Assembly (NCBI RefSeq): GCF_900101685.1
Contig: NZ_FMZZ01000023.1
Coordinates: forward strand, 1-59,572
Direction: 5' to 3'
DNA length: 59,572 nt
From: Actinokineospora iranica
GTDB taxonomy: Bacteria > Actinomycetota > Actinomycetes > Mycobacteriales > Pseudonocardiaceae
Below the pieces are notes generated by a model, which did not search any database, was not told the DNA's origin, and saw only the letters and a program-made list of their open reading frames with translations. The position numbers and the translations under genes are program-made. Each line of letters starts with the position of its first letter. The first letter of the stretch is position 1. Positions 54,012 to 59,572 of the stretch are shown here, piece after piece.

Positions 54012-54590
54012 TCAGCCGCGTGCGGCGGTGATCTCGTCGTAGGTGGGGAAGCGGTCGGCGATGGAGTCGGGGAGGAAGTCGGCTACCCAGCCGTCGTCGT
54101 CGTGGAAGAAGCGGATGGAGACGTAGTCGGGGCGGGTGCCCATGTCGAACCAGTGGGTCGTCTTGGCTGGGACGCTGAGGAGGTCGCCCGCTTCGCAGAG
54201 GACGGCGTGGACTTTGCCGTTGGCGTGCAGGTAGAAGATGCCGGAGCCGCGGGCGAAGAAGCGGTCCTCGTCGTCGTCGTGGGTGTGTTCGGCGAGGAAC
54301 TTGGCGCGGGCCGCGGCGGCCTGGTCGCGCCACTGGGGGGTGTCCGCGGGGGTCATGGCCACGGCGTCGACGAAACCGTAGCCCTCGCGGGCCGAGATCT
54401 CGTCCACCCGCGCCCGGTAGGCGTCGAGCACCTGCTCGGAGGTGGTCTCGGCGGGCAGGTCCGCGACCAGCGGCCAGCGGTCGAACCGGACGCCGATGCC
54501 CGCGAGCGCGGCCCGGATCTCGTGCTCGTCCTCGGTCCTGGTCAGCTCGGTGGCCGGGTCGTCGTCGGCCCAGACGGTCAGCAGGGTCAT
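54012..54590 (-). CDS. mtnD: Acireductone dioxygenase
   Basis: A 192-residue cupin with the metal ligands in EHTHDDDEDRFF (His, His, Glu) and the later His of KTTHWFDMG. It oxidises acireductone to the 2-oxo precursor of methionine (with Fe) in the methionine salvage pathway. The ATG at 54590 has GAGGTG 6 nt upstream; the GTG at 54599 is inside that signal. It is the last gene of the mtnA-C-B-D operon. A 52-bp copy of its 3' end lies at 53035-53086. Confidence 0.92.
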   Translation of the reverse strand: MTLLTVWADDDPATELTRTEDEHEIRAALAGIGVRFDRWPLVADLPAETTSEQVLDAYRARVDEISAREGYGFVDAVAMTPADTPQWRDQAAAARAKFLAEHTHDDDEDRFFARGSGIFYLHANGKVHAVLCEAGDLLSVPAKTTHWFDMGTRPDYVSIRFFHDDDGWVADFLPDSIADRFPTYDEITAARG

Positions 54591-54600
54591 CGGGCGCACC

Positions 54601-55197
54601 TCACTCGGTCTCGGTTTTGAACCGCAGCAGCCACTCCAGGCACTCGGCGCGGTGCCGGGCGGCCATCAGGTCCTCCCCCCACACGTACACCCCGTGGCGG
54701 GCGACGACCAGCGCGGGCGTCGCCGGGTCGAAGCCCGCCTCGAACGCGTCGCCGAGGACGCGCATGTCCTGGGAGTTGGGGATGACCGGGATGGTGACCA
54801 GGTCGTCGTGGGCGGCGCGGCCGAAGCCCTTGAGCATCTCCAGGTCGCGCAGCTCGATGCCGCCTGGCCAGCGCTCTGCGGCGATGACCGGGGCGAGCAT
54901 GTGCAGGTGCACGACGGCCCCCGCGCCCGCGACGGCGGCGATCCTGGCGTGCAGCCCGGCCTCGGCCGAGGGCCGCTGGAGCTGGTCGGGCAGCGCCTCG
55001 CCCGCCGCGTCGACCACGACGACGTCGGCGGCCGACAGCTCCCCCTTGTCCAGCCCGCTGGCGGTGACGACCAGGCGCAGCGGGTCGTGGTCGAGGGTGA
55101 CCGAGAGGTTGCCGGACGTGCCGCGCATCCAGCCCATCGCGGTGTAGCGGGCGGCCTCGGCGGCGAGCGCGTGACCTGCCTGGAAGACCTCAATCAT
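54601..55197 (-). CDS. mtnB: Methylthioribulose-1-phosphate dehydratase
   Basis: A 198-residue class II aldolase-fold protein with the substrate loop GTSGNLSVTL, the catalytic Glu region (SAEAGLHARI), zinc ligands VVHLHMLAP (His-x-His) and a further His in VARHGVYVWG. It dehydrates 5-methylthioribulose-1-phosphate in methionine salvage. The ATG at 55197 overlaps the mtnC stop by 8 bp, showing translational coupling. Confidence 0.93.
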   Translation of the reverse strand: MIEVFQAGHALAAEAARYTAMGWMRGTSGNLSVTLDHDPLRLVVTASGLDKGELSAADVVVVDAAGEALPDQLQRPSAEAGLHARIAAVAGAGAVVHLHMLAPVIAAERWPGGIELRDLEMLKGFGRAAHDDLVTIPVIPNSQDMRVLGDAFEAGFDPATPALVVARHGVYVWGEDLMAARHRAECLEWLLRFKTETE

Positions 55198-55912
55198 CGG
55201 TCACGATCCGGAACTCGTCGAAGGACTTCGCGACCCGGTGGGCGCCGAAGTCGGCGGCGGCGAACGGCTCGCCGTCGCGGGCGAGGCCGATCGTCTGCCA
55301 GCCCGCCGCCGCGGCCGCGTCGAGTTCGGCGGGGACGTCGGAGAGGAACACGATCCGGCCGGGCGTCGGACCGCCCAGGCCCTCGGCGATGGCCGCGTAC
55401 GAGGCCGCCTCGCGCTTGGGGCCCGCGTTGACGGTGTCGAAGTGGTGCCGGAAGAGGCCGGTCAGGTCGCCCTCGGTGGTGGTGGAGAACGACGCGATCT
55501 GCCCGGCCACCGAGCCGGACGAGAACACCGCGAGCCGCAGGCCCGCGCTGTGCCAGGCGCGCAGGGCGGGCACGACGTCGGGGAAGTACTCCGAGACCAG
55601 GTCGCCGCGCGCGTAGCCGTCCTGCCAGATCAGGCCTTGCAGGTCCTTGAGCGGGGCGGCCTTGCGGTCGGCGGACATCCAGCCGTGCAGGACCGCGACG
55701 ACCTCGGCGGTGGTCGCGTCCTCGGGCAGGCCCGCCTCGGCTTTCGTGCGGGCGACGGCCGACCGCACGGCCAGGTCGTCGGGGTGGGCGTCGATCCACG
55801 GGCCGAGGCGCGGGCGGGCGTAGTCGTAGAGCACGACGTGGACCCCCGCGGTCGGCATCAGAGTGCCCTCGATGTCGAGGACGACCCACTGGGCGTGGAG
55901 CGTGTCGGTCAC
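55190..55912 (-). CDS. mtnC: Enolase-phosphatase (2,3-diketo-5-methylthiopentyl-1-P)
   Basis: A 240-residue HAD-superfamily enzyme with DIEGTLMP (the Asp-x-Glu nucleophile motif of E1 enolase-phosphatases), LAVFSSGSVAGQ (motif II Ser), the motif III Lys in NAGPKREAASY, and VFLSDVPAELDAA (motif IV). It converts the diketo intermediate to acireductone, the substrate of MtnD. The GTG start overlaps the mtnA stop as GTGA. Confidence 0.93.
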   Translation of the reverse strand: MTDTLHAQWVVLDIEGTLMPTAGVHVVLYDYARPRLGPWIDAHPDDLAVRSAVARTKAEAGLPEDATTAEVVAVLHGWMSADRKAAPLKDLQGLIWQDGYARGDLVSEYFPDVVPALRAWHSAGLRLAVFSSGSVAGQIASFSTTTEGDLTGLFRHHFDTVNAGPKREAASYAAIAEGLGGPTPGRIVFLSDVPAELDAAAAAGWQTIGLARDGEPFAAADFGAHRVAKSFDEFRIVTDD

Positions 55913-56970
55913 GGTCCCTCTCTCCGATAGTCCTGGCGGTCCTGGAAACACTGGTAGTCGGCCAGCGCGTCCGGGGCGAACGGGCCCCGGTCGGTGACGA
56001 TTGTGGTCACGAAACGCGGCGGCGTCACGTCGAAGGCCGGGTAGTGGCCGCGGACCTTGTCGCTGGCTGTCCGCACGCCGAGGGTGTGCAGCACCTCGTC
56101 GCCCGCGCGGTGCTCGATGGGCACGTCGGCGGCGGTGGGCGCGGCCGGGTCGGGCGCCTGGACCTGGGCGTGGAACGGCACGCCGAACGCGTGCGCGGCG
56201 ATCGCGAGCCCGAGGGTGCCGACCTTGTTGACCACGTGGCCGTCCATGGTGACCCGGTCGGCCGCGGTCAGCAGGACATCGACCTCGCCCGCGCCGAGCA
56301 CGGCGGCGCCCATGCCGTCGGTGATCAGGGTGGTGTCGACGCCCATCTCGGCCAGCGTCTCCGCGGTGAGCCGCGCGCCCTGCAGGTAGGGGCGGGTCTC
56401 GGTGCAGAAGAACGAGACGCGCTTGCCGAGCCGGGACACGGCGGCGACGGTCTCGATCAGGTAAGCGTCGGCCCAGCAGTGGGTGAGCACGCGGGCGCCG
56501 TCGGGCAGCAGCTTGGCGCTGTGCTCGCCGAGCGCGCGGCTGGCGGACCGGTAGCGCTCGTCGCCGACCGCCGCTCCCCTGGCCGCCGCGGCCACCAGGT
56601 CCGCGCCCGCCACCGGTCCCGCCGCGTCGACCTCGGCGAGCACGACCGCGACGGCCTTGCGCAGGTGGTTGTTGGTGGACCGGCTCGCGATGAGCCGCGC
56701 GCCCGCGCGGTCGAGGGCGGCCCGCGCGTCGGCCGGGGGCAGGTTCGCGGCGTCGCGGGCGGCCAGGACCATGGCGAACAGCGCCGCGAAGTACGGGCCG
56801 GAGGACTGGGTGACCATGTCCTCGATGGCGACCGCGACGTCCTCGGCGGTGGCGCACCGCACCCAGACCCGCTCGAACGGGAACCTGCGGCGGTCGAGGA
56901 TGAGCACGCCGCCGTCGTCGAGCCGGACGCTGCGGGCGAGCGTGGGCTCTACCGTCTGCCGCACGGCCAT
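55909..56970 (-). CDS. mtnA: Methylthioribose-1-phosphate isomerase (eIF2B-like)
   Basis: A 353-residue eIF2B-alpha/MtnA-family protein with LTHCWADAYL (position of the catalytic Cys), TETRPYLQGARLTAETL, the catalytic Asp of LTAADRVTMDG, and NKVGTLGLAIAAHAFGVPF. It isomerises 5-methylthioribose-1-phosphate to the ribulose form. Some residues around the Cys differ from textbook MtnA (Trp where Asn is common), so a related sugar-phosphate isomerase is possible, but the operon context with mtnC-B-D supports MtnA. The ATG overlaps the upstream acyl-CoA dehydrogenase stop by one base. Confidence 0.87.
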   Translation of the reverse strand: MAVRQTVEPTLARSVRLDDGGVLILDRRRFPFERVWVRCATAEDVAVAIEDMVTQSSGPYFAALFAMVLAARDAANLPPADARAALDRAGARLIASRSTNNHLRKAVAVVLAEVDAAGPVAGADLVAAAARGAAVGDERYRSASRALGEHSAKLLPDGARVLTHCWADAYLIETVAAVSRLGKRVSFFCTETRPYLQGARLTAETLAEMGVDTTLITDGMGAAVLGAGEVDVLLTAADRVTMDGHVVNKVGTLGLAIAAHAFGVPFHAQVQAPDPAAPTAADVPIEHRAGDEVLHTLGVRTASDKVRGHYPAFDVTPPRFVTTIVTDRGPFAPDALADYQCFQDRQDYRREGP

Positions 56971-58157
56971 CAGCTGTATCCGGTGAGCGGCGGCAGGTCG
57001 CCGGTGAGCAGGTGCCTGCCGACCTCGGTGGCCTTGTAGACGGCGGGGTCGTGCAGGGTCAGCGTGCGGGCGTTGCGCCAGAACCGGTCGAGGCCGTACT
57101 TGGCCGCGGTGGCGCGGGCGCCGGTCAGCTCGAACACGCGGCTGCCGATCTCGGTCGCGAGTTCCGATGTGACGACTTTCGCGGTCGAGATCCGCACGCC
57201 GGTCTCGCCCCTCTGCTCGGCGGTCAGCGCAGGCCCCTGGGCCTCGGCCGCGTCGAACGCCTCGGCGGCGAGGTCCACCAGCAGGTCGGCGGCGTCGAGC
57301 CGGGACCGCAGCACCCCGTAGGCGGCGAGGACGTGCGGGTCGTCCACCGCGCGCTCGACCCCGGACGCGGGCCAGGCCCGCGAGACCTCACGGGTGTACC
57401 GGGCGGCGGTCGCGAGCGCGCCCCGCCCTACGGCGGCCAGCACCCGGCTCAGCACAAGCTGGAAGCCCAGCGCCGCCAACGAGTCCCGCTGCGCGCGCGG
57501 GTCGCCCGGCTCGGGCTGCGCCCCCAGGATGTCCGCTGGCGCCACCTCGACGTCGGCGAAGTCCACTCCCCCGCTGGCCGACAGCCGCTGCCCCAGGTTG
57601 TCCCAGTCGCCCAGGTAGCGGATTCCCGGAGCGGCGGCGTCCAGCACGAAGGTGACCTTGCGCCCGGTCGCCTCCTCGTGCGCGCTCACCACCAGCCGGT
57701 CGGCGACGCTGGCGCCGGTGGCGAAGAACTTGCGCCCCCGCACCAGGTGGCGGCGGCCGTCCACCCCGTTCGCATCAGTCATGATCAGCGCGTCGTCGCG
57801 GGGGTTGGCCACCCCGGCCCAGAACCACCCGTGCTCAGCGGTCGCCCGCTCCAGCCGCTCGGTCACCTCGGGCCGGTCGAACAACCGGGTCCGCCACACG
57901 TGCAGGTAGTGGTAGCCGAGCAGATGCCCGACCGACCCGTCAGCCGCGGCGATCTCGGCGAGGACGGCGTGCGCGGTCTTCCAGTCCTCCCCGTGCCCAC
58001 CCCGCTCGGCGGGGATGAGCAACGGCAGCAGACCGCTCTCCCGCAGCAGAGCGACCTCCTGAACCGGCTCGGCGCCCTTCTGCTCCCGATCGACCGCGTC
58101 CCCGGCCAGCCGGTCCGCCACCTCCCGTGCGACCGCCACCCAGCGCTGTCGGCCCAT
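56970..58157 (-). CDS. Acyl-CoA-dehydrogenase-fold flavin monooxygenase (DszC/SfnB-like)
   Basis: About 395 residues with the acyl-CoA dehydrogenase fold: N-terminal helices (LLPLLIPAERGGHGEDW), a middle domain (RGRKFFATGASVADRLVVSA; WDNLGQRLSASGGVDFADV) and a C-terminal helical domain with FELTGARATAAKYGLDRFWRNARTLTLHD. The last motif is typical of DszC and sulfur-acquisition oxidoreductases, which are FMNH2-dependent monooxygenases, not true dehydrogenases. Leading the methionine-salvage operon, it may feed an organosulfur compound into it (inference). The ATG at 58157 follows GAGGGAG. Confidence 0.85.
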   Translation of the reverse strand: MGRQRWVAVAREVADRLAGDAVDREQKGAEPVQEVALLRESGLLPLLIPAERGGHGEDWKTAHAVLAEIAAADGSVGHLLGYHYLHVWRTRLFDRPEVTERLERATAEHGWFWAGVANPRDDALIMTDANGVDGRRHLVRGRKFFATGASVADRLVVSAHEEATGRKVTFVLDAAAPGIRYLGDWDNLGQRLSASGGVDFADVEVAPADILGAQPEPGDPRAQRDSLAALGFQLVLSRVLAAVGRGALATAARYTREVSRAWPASGVERAVDDPHVLAAYGVLRSRLDAADLLVDLAAEAFDAAEAQGPALTAEQRGETGVRISTAKVVTSELATEIGSRVFELTGARATAAKYGLDRFWRNARTLTLHDPAVYKATEVGRHLLTGDLPPLTGYS

Positions 58158-58255
58158 CCCACTCCCTCGCTCGCCGTGCCTGCCCCAGGAGTATCCCGCA
58201 CCACTGGGGCCGACCTCACTATGTGGGAAGCGCGGACCGGAAGATGGGACACCGG

Positions 58256-58582
58256 TCACAGGCCGGAAAGCGCCCCGGTTCCCGGAACCATGCCTGCCGC
58301 CGCGCCGAGAAACTCGACCCGGAACCCGGACAGGTACTGCTCACGCTCGCTCAAGAACCGTTTGGTGTGGTCCTGCCGCTCGTGGAAGTCGAAGGCCGCC
58401 TTGTCCACGTACCGCTCGTAGAACACCCGGGACAAGGACGCGCCCACCACGTCGTGGACGGCGTAGACCAGCGTGCCGGGCTCCTTGGCCTCGATCTCCG
58501 GCAGGGTTTCGGCGACCAGCGCGTCGAAACCCCGCGCGGCGGTCTCGTCTCGTAGGTCGAAGCGCACGACCAGCGCGAACAT
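58256..58582 (-). CDS. Antibiotic-biosynthesis-monooxygenase (ABM) fold protein
   Basis: A 108-residue dimeric alpha+beta-barrel-type protein: MFALVVRFDLRDETAARGFDALV, LVYAVHDVV, YERYVDKAAFDFHERQDHTKRFL. The ABM fold includes quinol monooxygenases, haem-degrading enzymes and many proteins of unknown substrate. It lies 98 bp upstream of the DszC-like gene on the same strand and may belong to the same transcript. The ATG is at 58582. Confidence 0.8.
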   Translation of the reverse strand: MFALVVRFDLRDETAARGFDALVAETLPEIEAKEPGTLVYAVHDVVGASLSRVFYERYVDKAAFDFHERQDHTKRFLSEREQYLSGFRVEFLGAAAGMVPGTGALSGL

Positions 58583-58669
58583 CGTCTTCCGATCTTGTCG
58601 GCTCGTCTCAGGCTGAGTGAGCCTACGGTTACCGGCCCACCGCCCGCGCACGGAAACACCGCGACGCGG

Positions 58670-59020
58670 CTACCCGGCCTCCTGGGTGCGGCGGAAGCCG
58701 TAGGCGCGGTCGACCCTGGCGACTCGGACCTCGAACGCGTCGTACCACTGGGCTCGGCCCCTGGCCCGGGTCGCGGCGTGGTGCGGGTCGTCGCGCCAGC
58801 CGCGGATGGCGGCTTCGTCGCGGAAGTAGGCGACGGTGATGCCGACGCGGTCGGGGCCGCGGGCGCCGTCGACGCCGAGGAAGCCGGGGGCCGCTTGGAC
58901 GCGGGCCAGCATCTCGGCGGCGGCGCTGGCGTAGCCGTCGTCGTCGGGGCCGAGCAGCGAGGTGAAGATCACGGCGTGGTAAGGCGGCTCCGGGGTGGCG
59001 GCTAGGTCCATGCGCGGCAT
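58670..59020 (-). CDS. ABM-like small protein
   Basis: A 116-residue protein with the ABM/ferredoxin-like pattern: YHAVIFTSLLGPDDDGYASAAAEML, GFLGVDGARGPDRVGITVAYFRDEAAIRGWRDDPHH, ARGRAQWYDAFEVRVARV. It resembles small actinobacterial antibiotic-biosynthesis monooxygenase-like proteins commonly annotated near metabolic genes. ATG codons at 59020 and 59011 are both possible; neither has a clear ribosome-binding site. Function unknown. Confidence 0.75.
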   Translation of the reverse strand: MPRMDLAATPEPPYHAVIFTSLLGPDDDGYASAAAEMLARVQAAPGFLGVDGARGPDRVGITVAYFRDEAAIRGWRDDPHHAATRARGRAQWYDAFEVRVARVDRAYGFRRTQEAG

Positions 59021-59077
59021 TCAACCCGAGGGCGGGGGGCGGCCGCGCTCCTGTTTTCGGGGCGGGGGTCGGCTGGG

Positions 59078-59572
59078 TCAGCCGAGGTCGCGGCGCAGGA
59101 GGTCCTCTTCGGTCTCTCGGCGGACCAGGAGGTCCGTCAGGCCGCCGTGGACGGCGACCAGGGGCGGCCTGCCGACGGCGTTGTAGTTCGACGCCATGGT
59201 CTGGTGGTAGGCGCCCGTGGCGGGGACGGCGAGGAGGTCGCCGGGGTGGATGTCGCTGGGCAGGGGCACGTTCTCGGCGACGATGTCGCCCGCCTCGCAG
59301 TGGCGGCCGACGACCGTGCGCGGGGTCAGCGGGGCGGCGGAGCGGCGGCCGGTGAGGCGGATCGAGTAGCGCGCGCCGTAGAGGGCGGGGCGGGGGTTGT
59401 CGCTCATACCGCCGTCCACGGCGATGAACTGGTTCTTCACCGCGACGACCCGGTACAGGGTCACGCCAGCGGGGCCGACGAGCCAGCGACCGGGCTCGAT
59501 GGTGAGCCGGGGCCGGGGCAGCCCGGCGCGGCCGGTCTCGTAGCCGACGGCGACCGAGACGCGATTGGCGTA
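59078..59572 (-). CDS. lysA: Diaminopimelate decarboxylase, C-terminal part (runs off the window)
   Basis: The minus-strand frame from the window edge to a stop at 59078 gives 164 residues: the substrate motif LTIEPGRWLVG, IAVDGGMSDNPRPALYGARY, CEAGDIVAENVPLP and the PLP-site Tyr region GAYHQTMASNYN. These are diagnostic of the C-terminal half of LysA, which makes lysine from meso-diaminopimelate with PLP. The N-terminal part with the PLP Lys lies beyond 59572. Confidence 0.93.
   Translation of the reverse strand, partial: YANRVSVAVGYETGRAGLPRPRLTIEPGRWLVGPAGVTLYRVVAVKNQFIAVDGGMSDNPRPALYGARYSIRLTGRRSAAPLTPRTVVGRHCEAGDIVAENVPLPSDIHPGDLLAVPATGAYHQTMASNYNAVGRPPLVAVHGGLTDLLVRRETEEDLLRRDLG

Noticed and set aside
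53035..54061. Direct repeats as att sites of an integrative element
   Set aside because: Only one kinase-like gene lies between them, no integrase or recombinase is present, and the repeats differ at 6 of 52 positions; recorded instead as a scar of uncertain origin.
1..59572. tRNA, rRNA, riboswitch and CRISPR signals
   Set aside because: None was recognised by eye in the intergenic regions; absence is not proven without covariance-model searches.

Overview
This is a high-GC actinobacterial chromosome segment. The gene content (protein O-mannosyltransferase, a complete mce locus with its own ATPase, PucR-type regulators, a separate ParC/ParE pair, a LAXTG wall protein and a DasR-type operator) best fits the Pseudonocardiaceae (Actinokineospora/Actinosynnema/Saccharothrix-like). 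The species cannot be named from the sequence alone.

Layout. 0-1.5 kb: the 5' end of a protein mannosyltransferase gene, preceded by a small membrane protein and a lipoprotein. 2-5 kb: two tandem PucR-family regulators; a third paralogue lies at 40.7 kb. 5-6.9 kb: an accessory patch with a dispersed inverted repeat, an Imm1 immunity gene, the C-terminal remnant of a DddA-like deaminase toxin, and a structured 3' region. 6.9-17.6 kb (minus): a complete mce lipid-transport operon in the order mceG-yrbEA-yrbEB-mceABCDEF-mas-mas. 17.7-18.9 kb: a secreted protein of DUF6801-like type.

19.6-36.3 kb (minus): the most striking region, a lipid/polyketide cluster. A 2573-residue synthase (two tandem PfaD/nitronate-monooxygenase-like barrels, KS, AT, five tandem ACPs, KR) is followed by an AT-DH-phosphopantetheinyl transferase protein, a free ACP, an alpha/beta hydrolase and a glycosyltransferase. 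A reductase gene precedes the synthase. An SRPBCC-AMP-ligase fusion with a small membrane protein lies downstream. The parts resemble PUFA ('secondary lipid') synthases combined with the DH-PPTase end of enediyne synthases, and the glycosyltransferase suggests a glycolipid product (inference).

36.8-42.7 kb: a secreted lipase, a LAXTG wall-anchored protein with two repeated domains, the third PucR regulator and a STAS protein. 42.7-49.2 kb: surE, then topoisomerase IV parC and parE; parC is interrupted by a 334-residue intein whose endonuclease looks inactive and whose block B His is Gln. 49.4-50.2 kb: an AA10 lytic polysaccharide monooxygenase behind a perfect DasR-type palindrome. 50.3-54 kb: a second accessory patch (XRE/TPR regulator followed by a 123-bp partial copy of itself, two small overlapping genes, a kinase-like gene, and a remnant of an mtnD 3' end). 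54-58.2 kb: a methionine-salvage operon (mtnA-C-B-D) led by a DszC/SfnB-like flavin enzyme. 58.2-59.6 kb: two small monooxygenase-fold proteins and the 3' end of lysA.

No tRNA, rRNA, CRISPR array, transposase or integrase was recognised.
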